Program-made: the position numbers and the translations under genes
In this document: piece after piece, positions 31,661-42,897 of the stretch
How positions within the stretch are numbered: the stretch's first letter is position 1
Layout of the letters: every line of letters begins with the position of its first letter
DNA from: Limnephilus marmoratus
Lineage: Eukaryota > Arthropoda > Insecta > Trichoptera > Limnephilidae
Length of the DNA: 64,000 bases
Assembly: GCA_917880885.1 (NCBI GenBank)
Contig: OU862910.1
Coordinates: 50,583,285 to 50,647,284, forward strand
Direction of reading: 5' to 3'
Notes under the pieces: generated by a model
Database searches by the model: none
The model's input: the letters and a program-made list of their open reading frames with translations, nothing else
Told to the model about the DNA's origin: nothing

Positions 31661-34600
31661 AAATTTCCTCTCCATAGGTCAGATCAACTTGCAGAGGTCA
31701 CGGATGGCCACACTCGAGGCGCTGCGGGCCATGTCTGACCTTAAAATCGACATTTTGCTAATCCAGGAGCAATACACTTGGCTAGGTAAGACACCAATTA
31801 ACTATCCAGGTGCTGTACTCTAAACTGGCACCTCACCGGAGGCGGGTGTTCTGGTCAATACTTCATTGATCAGCCCCCTCCTTCTAGTGGGACTGTCAAA
31901 CGAATACCAAACCTGCGTATCTATTAAATTTGGGACAACTGAGATCTTTCTGATCGCAGTTTACTTTAAATTTTGTAACCCAGTAGGACCACATATCTTG
32001 AGTCTGACGCGCGCTCTAAACGCGCTTAAAGGACGTAACGTAGTTATCGGGGGAGACTTTAACGCTCGCTCGCCTCTGTGGTTCGATTACTGTAACTATA
32101 GGACGGAACGCTCAGATGCCGTCGAAGACTTCATTGCGGCGCAAGGTCTTTCAATAATTAATGAACAGAGTATATATACGACTTTCTCGAACATGCACGG
32201 TGAGAGCAACATTGATCTAACTCTTTGCTCTGGATCTGTTGCGACCAAGATATCAAAGTGGACAGTTCACGAATGCGCAATTGCCTCCGATCATAGGCTT
32301 ATAACTTTTACCGTGGGTGTCAAAAAGACGGAAGTCCCAAGATCCTCCTGGAACTTCAAAACCACTAGGGCGAATTGGGATAACTTTGGGGAAGCTCTAC
32401 GTGATACCTTAAGGGGATTTCACGACGTAGCAGCAAGAGATCCGGATAATTTGGGAAACTTTTTTAATGCAGCCGTGGTATCAGCTGCCGAGCGGTCTTT
32501 GGGAAGATCAAACCCAAAGACTGTTATCAGGACGCCGTGGTGGTCGAGTGAGCTGACTTCACTGAAAGGGGCCTACAAGAGAGCCTATCGAGCCCTGGGC
32601 GTGTCCAGACGAAGCGGGTGCACGCAGGAGGAGCCACTCGCCCTTCAGTCACGACTCAGTGTCTCCCGTAGAGCCTTCAAACAGGCCGTCCTCTCAGCGA
32701 AACGAGCTGCATGGCATAATTGGGTACAAGAAGTGGGAAACGCCAACCCGTGGGAGGTCCACAGCGCCATAGATAAAACGGGAAAAGGCTCTGATCGGTA
32801 TTTAACTAGCGTAATAAGCGAAAACGACGGTAGGAACGTTGAAAGTGTGGACGTGGCATCCACTCTCAATACACTTCTGGGCAAGTTAGTTCCTGTAGAT
32901 TCAATAATTGGGGAAAGCGACCACCACAAACAGATTAGAAATCTGTCACGGCTCCCACCGAGAAACCTCGCTCAGGAGGTTAGGATGACACCAGTAACTA
33001 AAACGGAAATCGAGTTGATAATCAAGGGTTTGGGTCTTAAGAAGGCACCAGGGCATGATAGGCTCAATGGCGTAATAGCAAAGCAAGTATGGATCCATGC
33101 CAAGGAGGAGCTCTTCCAGGTGATGGATACGTGCATGAGAAGAGGAACTTTCCCTTCTGAATGGAAGACGGGCGTGCTTAGGATTAAACCAAAAGGGAAC
33201 GGCAAACCAAGGTCGGACGTGAAGGCCTACCGTCCAATCACCCTGCTACCTGTCCTGGGGAAGATCCTAGAGAAACTGATTAGACAGCGTTTACGTCAAA
33301 CCTTATCCCCACCCTGCGAACGTCAGTTTGGTTTTGTCCCCGGTATGTCCACTGAGCACGCCATCACGTATGCGCTTGAATGGGTGAAGGCTTGCCAAAA
33401 GAGGTACGTAATTGGAATCTTCCTCGATATTACTGGTGCCTTCGATCACGCGTGGTGGCCGATGATACTTGTCAAACTCAAAAATAGGAAATGTCCACAA
33501 AACCTGTTCAAGATCTGCGCTGATTACCTCTGCGACAGAACTATCATCCTTTCTTTTGGAGACTACCTGATTGAACGAGGAGTTGACATGGGTTGTCCTC
33601 AGGGTTCAATCCTTGGACCAGAGTTTTGGAATATTGTGTTTGACGATTCCTTCAGGTTGCCCTTACCTGAGGGATGTATCTCGGTGGACTACGCTGATGA
33701 CAAATTGTATCTTGTCTCGGGGAACAGCAAAAAGGAAGTTGAAAGTAAATCTGAAGAGGTTTTAAGTGTGATTTTAGAATGGGGAAAGAGAAACCGGCTG
33801 ACCTTCGCTCCCCACAAGACTATGGGACTCCTGATGAAGGGTAAACTCAATAGAAGTAGAAATCCAACCATCAAAATGGGAGATACCAATATCCGATTCG
33901 TTGAGAACACTACATACCTAGGCGTCACTTTGGATCGAATGTCCTCGTTCTTGACCCATGTTAAAAGCGTGTCAAGTAAGGCCCAGGCCCTCTTCTTGAA
34001 ATTGAGAAGAATCTCTACTGCCGAGTGGGGATTGCGCTCTCCAGCGCTCCGTCTCTTATATAGGGGGGTTTACGTGGCGCAAGTCGCGTATGCGGCCTCT
34101 GTGTGGAAGCACCGCCTGGAGAATGCACTCATACTCTCGGCGCTCAAGAGAGGCCAGCGAGTCCCCTTGCTAGCGCTTTCGGGTGCTTATAGAACAGTTG
34201 CTTCGGACGCTTTGCCAGTCTTGGCCGGCATTTTGCCAATTGATCTTGAAATCAGGGAGGTGCTAACAAAGAAGAGCCTGACAAAAGGAAGACCCGCTAC
34301 ACACCTAGGTGTTGAACTAATACCAGGCGGGGTAGTGTCTCTCCCAGGTCTTCTTAGAGAGATGCGAGAAAGAACACTCAGAGAATGGCAAGAGCGATGG
34401 GACAGGTCGAATACGGGAAGATGGACTTACTCCTTCTTCCCGTCAGTTAAACTCAGAATGGAAGGGGCACACATTGTAAGGGACCACCATGTGACCCAAT
34501 TACTGTCCGGGCATGGGGAGTTTAGGGGAAGATTGCACAGTCTCTCTCTATCCCCCCATCCAAACTGCGCGTGTGGCAATACGGACCAAACAGCCGAGCA

Positions 34601-34787
34601 CATTCTGTGGCATTGTGAGATTATGACAGATGCTCGAGAGGAAATGTTGGATGGTTTACAAGTGACCACGAGACCAGTATGGAACGCTGATCTCGTCTCG
34701 AATAAGGTGAACTTTGAGTGCCTGCGAAAGTTTACAAAGGTTTGGGTTGAAAGATGGCCTGATCTTAGAGTCGCTGACCAGCTGTAA
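31650..34787 (+). pseudogene. R1-clade ORF2 (endonuclease-RT), one stop codon
   Basis: ORF2 begins at ATG 31650, overlapping the end of ORF1 by 11 nt, and is interrupted only by TAA at 31821-31823, leaving 973 open codons from 31866. APE-type endonuclease motifs (LLIQEQ near the start, G-G-D-F-N-A-R, S-D-H-R) are followed by reverse transcriptase with motif A FLDITGAFDHAWW, GCPQGSILGP and Y-A-D-D, and a C-terminal C-x-C...H...C knuckle. The W-W after the motif A region is characteristic of R1/LOA clades. Expected length of about 1045 codons fits the family. It nicks target DNA and reverse-transcribes the element RNA in place. Confidence 0.88.
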
Positions 34788-35996
34788 AATCATTGTGACT
34801 TTCAGATGCCTGGTGTATTTGCTCCTGATGACCACTGACTTTTCTTTCTCATCTCTTTTATTACCAATGCTCCGATTTTTTGGTTTTCTATATCTTTATC
34901 TTCACTGCTTTTATGTTTCCTTAGATTTTAGACCCAAGCAGAGTTGAAAATATTTTGTTTTTACTGCGATAAATTCCTGGTGGCTTAAAATCTTTATGTA
35001 CTTCATGTAGTTCTGCTTTTTCTCCCATTTCAGACTTCGATGTGCCGAATTGAGAGCGAAGGTCCTGATGACTCCTTCGCTCAAAACAAGATACATTTCT
35101 GTTATTACTGACCAAATTAAAAACATGGTATATAATATATTCTGCTACTTGTAACCAACTGTTATTCTTCACTAAGTATTATGTTCTCTTATTTTTAGTT
35201 TTTCTTTTTTTTTTTGCAAAGTTTTTTTTTTCTGTTTTAGCGATTCAGCAATAAGCTCCGACCCTTGTGGCTGAAACTGAACTGTGAATGTTCTGTAATG
35301 TCAACTTCCCCATTTTGGGGGTGAGTTAGACCTCGCTCCTGGATACATTGGCGTAAATTTTTTTTTTCGGAATGGAATCCTCACAACTCATCTGCGCCTC
35401 CCCCAGCGACATGTGTGGGCCTGAGGTTTGGCTGGGTGAACTCAGCGTCCTTCCGCCCTGCCTCCGGCAACTCGACGCTTCCATCCTTAGGGTCTTCGGG
35501 TACGTTCCCCTACTTTCCACTTACTATCGTCAAGGCACAACCGAGAAACCGGCTAAAGGGCGCGGATGTTGAGATTCATTCACGACAGACCGATCACCAT
35601 ACACATTCTGGCTGGTACTGCCAGATGACGAGAGAGGAATCCCACCCGACACAAGCGTTCTTCATATCACAATACTTGTTTTCATTATCTTTTCTTGCAG
35701 ATGCTGGCAACATACGCAAGATGCCATTACCCTGCGAGCAGCCGCCTTTTATGTTTTTCTCTTATCTTTTTTTAATTTGTTTATCCCTGAATTGCTTTAT
35801 ATTTTTCGCATTTTGTATATTATGTAAGCACTTGCATACTGCTTCCTAACACTGTATGCAGGGACACTGGAGGTCTAGATTCGTTCAAACTTAAATGTAG
35901 ATTCGTTCTTTCAAAAAAATTAGAGTCCTTGCGAGAGCCTCGAAGGAGTAACCATCTGTTACTTATACCAGGGCGGGTAAGTGGTGGATACCTCCA
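34788..35996 (+). other. R1-clade 3' UTR
   Basis: About 1.2 kb between the ORF2 stop and the right target duplication. Open frames such as 35415-35849 lack recognisable domains. Near the end, TAGATTCGTT recurs twice (35875-35910). Confidence 0.65.
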
Positions 35997-36140
35997 CTGT
36001 CACGTATTTTAGTTTAGGTCGTTTTAAACACGAATTCATGCAAGTATGCATGATAATTTATTAATTTAACAGCCTTAGAAAATCACACAAATCTGACAAG
36101 AGATCTCGCCCGATATCTGTCTCCATCGAGATAATTTATC
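35997..36140. repeat. Right half of the inverted-repeat element
   Basis: Carries the right 15-bp duplication (35997-36011) then the inverted arm (about 36064-36130) complementary to 29373-29436. Confidence 0.75.
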
Positions 36141-36663
36141 GATATATTGTTTATAATATTCACAGACATTCAAATTTATTAACGACTCTATCAGGGAAAG
36201 GGGAACAAACCGGTGAGGTGACGTGACCGTCTACAATAAATGAATCTGACGTTATAAACGCGACCCGCATTTTAAGATTACCATTCAGTCCATGAAAATA
36301 AGATCGGCTTACGAATTACTAGTCCTTTTTACAATGTCGATTAAATTGCTGGCTGCGTAAAACAACTTAATTTCCAAATCGGGAGAACCGAATTTCGGGA
36401 TGTTGAATCAAAATTGAATATTTCTTTAACACTATTTATTTAGACCCTTCTACAAATGTGTTGAAATTTAACAAACTCAACGATTTTTGAGCACAGGATA
36501 CCCAGATTTCATGTTAGGCCACGTCTATCAAACTGAATGTCTATAAGATTTAAAAAGAATCCAACTTATTTGCGTGCAAAAATAGTGGTTTAACTACTAG
36601 TTTCAAAGCATTTTCAAACGCAAAATGGCACCTCATTTTATTTTTTAAAGTTGAATTGTTTGA
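36141..36663. other. No gene seen
   Basis: AT-rich sequence without ORF or recognisable repeat. Confidence 0.4.
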
Positions 36664-36745
36664 GGATGCCTTAGACTCACTTGCTACAGATGCACAGTTC
36701 GGAGCAGCTTAGACTCTTGTGCAGTAATTTCACAAAAATAAAAAT
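36664..36745 (+). mobile_element. SINE S1, 3' fragment
   Basis: AGGATGCC.TAG.CTCAC and GACTCTTGTGC.GTA.TTCAC followed by an A-rich tail match the last ~80 bp of the SINE at 4241-4652. Confidence 0.65.
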
Positions 36746-36965
36746 AAAATCTTAATTGTTAAGTTTTCTAACACGCTTATCTGCTTAAAACTATAGCTTT
36801 TCATTTTTTTAAATCACAGATATTCCAATAAAATACATTGATTTGAAAGAAAACTGAGGTTGCCAATTTGAGTAAGACCCTGTGGCTCACAGGCCTCATT
36901 TGAAATTGAATTGAATTTTGTCATTCACTAGGGCGTTATTACTGGAATTATTATTATTACTGGTC

Positions 36966-37150
36966 AGTGGTTGAGTGGGCATAGCGCTTGGGTCCCACCC
37001 GAGCGTCGCGTGTTCGATTCCTCGGCTGGCTAAGTCCTCCATCACAACACAAGCAACATTTTCGGCTTTCTATGGTGGTAGTAGGAGATTTTCAAACATT
37101 GTTGGGTTATTCGTAACCCGGGAATGTTTGTCTTTCTTTTTAAAAATTAA
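36966..37150 (+). mobile_element. tRNA-derived SINE, second family (S2)
   Basis: A-box-like TGGTTGAGTGGG (36968-36979) and B-box-like GTTCGATTCC (37012-37021) in a tRNA-like head with a plausible anticodon arm (CCCACCCGAGCG). About 130 bp of unrelated body and an A-rich tail follow. It is not a functional tRNA because the arms do not close. No second copy seen in the window. Confidence 0.6.
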
Positions 37151-37169
37151 AAAAAATAATTAAAAAATT

Positions 37170-37228
37170 AATTACCGTATTACCGGTATTACCGTATTAC
37201 CGTATACCGTGGTATTACCGGTATACAA
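37170..37228. repeat. ATTACCGGT-type tandem microsatellite
   Basis: Imperfect units ATTACCG(GT/TATT) repeated about six times. Confidence 0.8.
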
Positions 37229-37959
37229 TAGACGCCCGAAACTCTCGGACCCATAAGCTTGTTATCACGATAATACAACAGACATATGTATGACGTATGA
37301 GGCGTTCGTGATTTATTAAAACGTGTCTCTACCAGTGGCGGTCGGTGACTTTTTGTGTAAGGAATGCTGAAATATATACCTACCTAATATCAAATATAAA
37401 TACCTAGTGACTAGTCCACATACAAGATGCGACTACTGACAAAAATAATATGTCAAATTATCTCTATAAATCCTATATAATCCGATATTCGAAAGATATT
37501 TAACGTATCAATCGGCATCCGTTATTCAAGCAAAATTGTCAAAATGGTGGCTCGAACAAATTCTCTAAAACGTACCGAATTAATTCACGCGATTTGTTAT
37601 GCTATTCTTTGCACTATGTCTACGCGTATTAAAGTCGTTTTATGCGCGTTGGATGCTCCCATCGAATGCGTATTCTGCTTCAGGCAAAACTTGGCAGGCA
37701 GAACTAAACGCGCATTCGCAAATATCAAACTTTTTCTAACATCGTGAATGCGGAAAGGAGAAGAGTATCCACTGTTGCTGGATTAGTGGTGTACGCGACA
37801 TTCGACACACTAGCATCGAGATTGGTGTTGTTATTATGTATTTCGGTCGGGTCCGCGCGTCGCGTTTTGTTGTTTTTGGCCGCTGAAGTTGGGACGGTGT
37901 CGTTAAATTGCAGTATTTATTGCTGTTTACGGCTAGAAAAAAAATAGTTCAAAGCTTTT
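37229..37959. other. No gene seen; isolated hAT-like end
   Basis: CAGTGGCGGTCGGTGAC at 37334-37350 has the look of a hAT terminus, but no inverted partner was found. Two adjacent frames (37544-37747 and 37744-37947) show no family resemblance. Confidence 0.35.
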
Positions 37960-38375
37960 TTAAATGCTGAATAAGTAAATAACAATTATTATTATATTTA
38001 TGATACGCCTCAAAAGGAAGGGAAGCGCCGCATCTACAGTATGTATGGAGGGACCGCGCCTGGTCTCTACCATGAGAAGGATCTTGGAATCATATTTGTA
38101 GTAGGCTGAAATTACATGCTTATGTTGAGATGGCTTGTAGTACTTCATTGAGAATGCTGGGCTTTCTTCCACGCACTGTAAGGAATTTTGGGTTCTCGTA
38201 ATTTTATCCAATTTATTAATAAGGAAAGTGGGTCGGATATTTGGAATCCACACGAAATAAATCATTCCCTTGTATTGGAAAGAGTTCCGAAGAAATTTCT
38301 CTGATTTCCCTACATGAAGGAGCATGGCATCCGTTGCTCTATCGAACTCGGAATGATCCATCTACGGGTCGGAAG

Positions 38376-39107
38376 TAGGGTTCCCAGATCAAAAAATCAA
38401 AATCCCGGAGAAAATTCCTGACATTTGATAAAAATCCCGGACTTTCTTGTAAATATAATATTAATGACCTCCCAGGTGCCACCTGACCGAGTGTCCCACC
38501 CCTCCCCCAAGGATGGACTAATTTTTTATGAAGTCGAAATTTGCATTTGCCAACTTTATGCTGTTATATATTTGCGATGCAGGCACAAAATGCCAACGTA
38601 GAAAGGGTCTTTTTCTTAATGGGAACTCAATTAAGAGTATATTTTTTTCAAAAATATGACTTGCGAAATGTTCTACAAAACTATTATCAAGATTCGGAAG
38701 TGTTTAACGATATTTCCGGGAGCATTAAATGTCAGAAGTGATGTTTTTACTTTGATTTGTAATAAAAATAATTTGTATAATGGATAACAGATCACTTTGT
38801 ATAAACCACTATTTTTAAAACAATATCTACATGTTTCGATAACAATGTTATCTTCATCAGGATACGTTAATAAAAATAAAAAAAAATAAAATAAATACAA
38901 AGTGATCTGTTATTCATTATATGAAAAATGATGCCACAAAGTAATTTTGCGAAGCTTGAAGAAAAAATAATTTGGTTTATTTCATTTTTTATATCAATCT
39001 CCACTTAATTGTAAAAATTCCAGACTGTTTATGATTCCCCCCGCATTCCGGACACAGACCTATATTTCCGAACATGTCCGGAAAATTCCGGACGTATGGC
39101 AACCTTA
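38376..39107 (+). mobile_element. Decayed hAT transposon with 8-bp target duplication
   Basis: Flanked by GTCGGAAG at 38368-38375 and 39108-39115. Imperfect terminal repeats TAGGGTTCCCAGAT and TATGGCAACCTTA, with subterminal CCGGA-rich sequence at both ends. The frame near 38580-38741 reads NANVERVFFLMG, the usual start of the hAT C-terminal dimerisation domain, followed by eroded sequence. Most of the transposase is deleted. A hairpin element (38777-38920) is nested in it. Confidence 0.75.
38777..38920 (-). repeat. Hairpin element with hammerhead-like core
   Basis: Arms 38777-38802 and 38895-38920 are complementary over 26 bp (one mismatch). Minus strand 38860-38833 reads CTGATGA-A-GATAAC-ATT-GTTATC-GAAAC: conserved hammerhead core boxes around a 6-bp stem II. 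Nested in the hAT relic. Confidence 0.6.
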
Positions 39108-39330
39108 GTCGGAAGGGATGCACATATTTCTACACATTACTTTAAACTGATTTGCGTATGGTTTGAAAACTCGGCTATCATGAATAGCATTCATTTCGAT
39201 GTTCACGGTGGTTATCTTTGTCACCAATAAAGTAGACTATTTATATCCCAGCCCGCAGGACTAACTTGACGATAGTCATGTCATGTCGGTAGGAAGATCA
39301 ATTTTAGTATTGGACGGAATCAATTCAGCC

Positions 39331-39427
39331 TCTGTGGTTGAGAGGAAAGGTTCTTGATTCTCAATCCGAAGGTCACGGTTCGAAATTTGTGTTATTTCAC
39401 AATCAATTTATTAATAAAATATATTAT
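39331..39427 (+). mobile_element. SINE S1, split copy, 5' part
   Basis: CCTCTGTGGTTGAGAGGAAAG ... CTCAATCCGAAGGTCACGGTTCGAA matches the tRNA-like head of 4241-4652 (B box partly eroded), then TTTGTGTTATTTCACAATCA and AATAAAATATATT. It stops where the Helentron-like element begins. Confidence 0.75.
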
Positions 39428-41003
39428 ACTAGCTGAACCGACGAACTTCGTTCCGCCTGAGAATCAATAACTATTGTGTTAACTTATTAGCTGAATTAAA
39501 TTCTGTTTTTTTTTTTTTTTTTTTTTATTATGTGTCTGTTTATATCGATGCGCAACTGTCCGTGTTTTGTTTTTGTCAATATCAAAGATGGCGTTATGTA
39601 CGGAAAAATATTTTTTTGTTTTTATTACTTTTTCTAGTGACATTCTTTATTATTATCTTTATTGGAACCAGAAAGGAGCAGTAAGAGTAGAGCAATGTCT
39701 AACAGACGAAGTAGAAATAAAGAGAGGCGTGCGACAGGGTTGTATTCTTTCACCTATGCTGTTCAACTTATATTCAGAAGAAATATTCAATGAAGCTCTG
39801 CAAGATGCTACTCAAGGACTTGTTATAAATGGGAAGATTCTAAACAACCTGCGTTATGCAGATGATACGGTACTTCTAACAAGTAACATTGAGGAGTTAC
39901 AACTTTTGGTGAATCAAGTAGTGAAGACTTGTGAGAATTTTGGGCTAGAACTGAATATAAATAAAACAAAATACATGCTCATAAGCAAAAATAACGCATT
40001 GGATGAACATCTTTATATTGCTGGAACAAAACTGGAGAAGGTACAAAGTATTGTATACTTGGGCTGCAATGTAAATGATAGATGGGATCCTTCAGTTGAA
40101 ATCAAATGCCGCATTGAGCAAGCTCGTGCAACCTTTATCCGCATGAAAAAAATGTTCTGCAGTCATGATCTCAACCTTGGATTACGAATGCGAATGGTCA
40201 GATGCTACGTATTTTCTTATTATTATTTTATGGAATGGAAGCATGGACGCTTACTGAAGAATTAATTAGGCGACTTGAGGAATTCGAGATGTGGATCTAT
40301 AGAAGAATACTTAAAATAAGCTGGATGGACAGGGTCACAAATGAAGATGTTATGGTTCGGATGAATAAAGAAAAGGAAGTAATTAAAACCATAAAAATCC
40401 GAAAACTTCAATATCTTGGACACGTGATGAGACATCCAGAGAAGTATGAGATCCTGCATCTCATAATGCAGGGAAAGATTGCCGGAAGACGGGGCCCTGG
40501 AAGAAGGAGAACCTCATGGCTGAAAAACCTGAGACAGTGGTTTGGCCAGTCTACCGTGGAGCTGTTCCGGGTCGCAGTAAACAAGGTCCGCATAGCTAAC
40601 ATGATAGCCAACGTCCGTTGAACGGACAAGGCACAAGAAGAAGAAGAAATGACATTCAATGTGTAAGAAAGACAGGCGGCATTATATGTTTAGGAACAAA
40701 AGCAAAACAATCAGCGCGTTGACATTTGACGTTTTTGAATTTTTGGAATTCACTCACTATTCACATTATATTTATCACAACATTACTGTAGCTCTTTCAA
40801 AAGAGGGGAATTCGTTCCATACAAAATGTATGAGGAAAGGAAGTTTCTTCATAATTTTGTTTCCTGATTTTTTCTAATGTTTTATTAGCTATTCTGCTAT
40901 TCGGGGCGGAGACAAATCCAACAAATCAAATATCATAAAAATCGGTTCAGCCGTTCTTGAGTTATAAATGGTGTAACTAACCCGACTTTGTTTTATATAT
41001 TAG
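39428..41003 (+). mobile_element. Helentron/HINE-like element inside the SINE
   Basis: Begins ACTAGCTGAACCGACGAAC and ends AAAATCGGTTCAGCCGTT ... TTTTATATATTAG. The SINE resumes at 41004 with no clear duplicated bases, as for rolling-circle insertions. It is itself interrupted by the LINE at 39646-40649. Confidence 0.65.
39646..40649 (+). mobile_element. 5'-truncated RTE-like LINE, copy 1
   Basis: Flanked by TGACATTC (39638-39645 and 40650-40657). From about 39657 it is nearly identical to 52741-53737: RT motifs GVRQGCILSPMLFN and YADDTVLL, then the C-terminal region and a (GAA)n tail (40636-40648). Frames 39567-40265 and 40202-40621 are the two halves of one protein separated by a small indel near 40215. 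Endonuclease and the first half of RT are missing. Confidence 0.85.
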
Positions 41004-41275
41004 ATTTGCGCACGTTCCAGAGTGGAAGATACTCTCAGTATCGCCCTGGTGTAAGACCACCATTCAGAATTGAAACATTGCTTGAAATCGCTTTAGACGT
41101 GTTTGGTGACCAGAACTGAATATCCGGGATCTTCCCCACCTTCATCTTCCCCGATTCCTTCCTCTCCCTGCTACCTTCAGCCTCTCAACATACCCCATTT
41201 GGGGATGCCATAGTCTCACTGGCTCGAGACGGGAGCACTTGGGACTCTTGTGAGGTATTCACATAAAAAATACAA
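41004..41275 (+). mobile_element. SINE S1, split copy, 3' part
   Basis: Continues the copy begun at 39331: TTCCAGAGTGGAAGATACT, ACCACCATTCAGAATTGAAAC, GGGGATGCCATAGTCTCACT, ending in an A-rich tail. Confidence 0.85.
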
Positions 41276-41328
41276 GTGCGCAGTTCACACGCGGTAGATG
41301 AAAACTAATGTAGACAAGAGTGGGGAGT

Positions 41329-41394
41329 CTACGAAGTACCGCACAAAGAGGAGGTCGATAGACTACGAAGCACCGCACAAAGAGGAGACCGATA
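41329..41394 (+). repeat. 33-bp tandem duplication
   Basis: CTACGAAG(T/C)ACCGCACAAAGAGGAG(G/A)(T/C)CGATA occurs twice in a row. Confidence 0.85.
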
Positions 41395-42479
41395 ATTCAT
41401 TCTCTCCCTCTGGCTAAATCCTGCATACGTATATGTTTGTCTCTTTTTAGTGTCGCTTTTTCGTTTTATCACGTTTCAAATCACAACGGAGCTAAAGAAA
41501 TTTTCACTACAAAAATAATCATTGAAACTGCCTTCAGAAGACAACCTCTATTAGAATTAATATATTTGGTACCCACTGTAAAAACTTATGCATTTAAAAA
41601 CCCACTAATTTTATTTTTAAATACTAGAAGTATAAAATATGGGCTTAGTTACTTCAGGCAAGCAATACCCACAACACGTCTATCGGTTTATAATGTTATC
41701 ATCTTTGGTGAGTTTTGATAACGAAAAATGATACAAAATAAATTGAAATCATATTTACAAAAGTGTTTTTGCTTCTTGCCATCGGTCTTCTTAAAACTTG
41801 TTGTAATGCAGAAGTTGTGTGAAGCGGCACGCTTTTATTTATTTCATTTGAAAATCATCCCGCGGACGTGAGAGAACGGAATGGAGCCAGATTTGGAAAT
41901 ATGACGGAATACAAAATGGCAGGAGGAGAACGTGACGGGCTGATTAAGGTGGTATTGTCAACAGTTTCCCGAGTCGCTATGCCAGGATCATATACAGGAA
42001 TTTCGGCACCCTCCCAACACGCTTCATAAGTGCCTCTTTCTCGCACTTGTAATCTGGTCTTTGTTCTGTGAAGGAATGTTGTACCAATAAGAATTCGTTG
42101 ATGAATCCTGACCGATTTCTCATTTCCGTACTAAGGTAAATAAGAACCTATATGAGTTCATAGTTTGCTTTAAATTTGTTGATATTTACGGCGTCACTGA
42201 TCTACGAATTTTAATTTGAGATGGTAGGTTGCTTTTTCTATTCTAGCCCAGCGCAGAACATTTTATTTTTTTTGTTTATTTATCTATTATAAAGACAAAG
42301 TAATAAAATATGACAGGAAAAAAATATAAATATTTTACAGAAAAAATAAAAGTCCCAATAAACTACTTTTTAGTAGTTTGTTAATGGGTGCTTTTACTTT
42401 GAAGATATAAATAAACTTATTTTACTTTATTTTGCAGTTAGAATTTTTTGTCTTAGTGTCTAATACAAATTATTTCTTT
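41395..42479. other. No gene seen
   Basis: Open frame 41437-41718 (93 codons) has no recognised family. CAATAAACTA(C/T)TTTTTAGTAGTTTG near 42356 recurs at 58338, so a small dispersed repeat is present. Confidence 0.35.
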
Positions 42480-42800
42480 CGGCGAGCCAATTCCTCAACA
42501 TAATCTTTGTTTTGCCATTTGTACATTTTTAATTTCAGCAGGTAACATATTTAAACAATTTGGTATCAGCATTCTTCGTCCATATTTGTATAAGTGCTTA
42601 GGTACGAGTACAATTAGTCCTTCATTTAAAAAACGAGTATTGTAAGTGTGGCCCAGTTTATGTACGTAAATAGGGCTATTCATATGCTGAGATATAATTT
42701 TATACCACAGAATTGCTCTTACTGAGAGAATTTTGAGATTCTGGTAAAAGTCCGGAACATTATGCCATTGTTCGTATAAACTTTTATGCGCTAATAATTT
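42480..42800 (-). mobile_element. LINE C-terminal fragment
   Basis: Minus frame from about 42725 to 42495: A-I-L-W-Y-K, then H-T-Y-N-T-R and an N-x-L-P-A-E-I-K block, the usual end of Jockey/CR1-type ORF2. Short and isolated. Confidence 0.5.
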
Positions 42801-42897
42801 AACTTATGATTTTTGAACTGATTGAACATGATTTACATTTGTTTTACATTATTGTGAATACCTAATTTTTTTCTTTACAATAATTTCACGCACTGGG

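Larger units (their letters stand above)
29489..35996 (+). mobile_element. Full-length R1-clade LINE
   Basis: About 6.5 kb flanked by a perfect 15-bp direct repeat CTGTCACGTATTTTA (29474-29488 and 35997-36011). About 675 bp of 5' UTR starting with TTCAGTTCAG-type repeats, two overlapping ORFs, and about 1.2 kb of 3' UTR without a long poly(A). Classical R1 sits in 28S rDNA; the flanks here are not rDNA. ORF1 has a frameshift and ORF2 one stop, so this copy is defective. Confidence 0.85.
37960..39194 (-). pseudogene. Unrecognised minus-strand ORF split by a hAT element
   Basis: The downstream part is 38361-37960, 133 codons. Across the hAT element (one 8-bp duplication counted once), the same frame extends upstream through 26 codons from ATG 39194-39192, with one TAG (38364-38362) between. 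Upstream on this strand TATAAATAG lies at 39245-39237, about 43 bp before the ATG, a plausible TATA box with a short leader. I recognise no family or domain. It may be a decayed host gene, a retrocopy or part of an unknown element. The stop, the insertion and lack of similarity argue it is inactive. Confidence 0.4.

Noticed and set aside
35415..35849. 144-codon frame in the R1 3' UTR
   Set aside because: No domain, no conserved context, hydrophobic tail from T-rich DNA; overlaps other frames equally open.
36966..37040. tRNA gene
   Set aside because: A and B boxes are present but acceptor and D arms do not pair; followed by a SINE body.
37544..37947. Two adjacent 67-codon frames suggesting a small gene
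   Set aside because: No similarity, no splice or promoter support, overlap by chance.
41437..41718. 93-codon plus-strand frame
   Set aside because: Starts at a weak site in AT-rich DNA with no domain; no supporting evidence.
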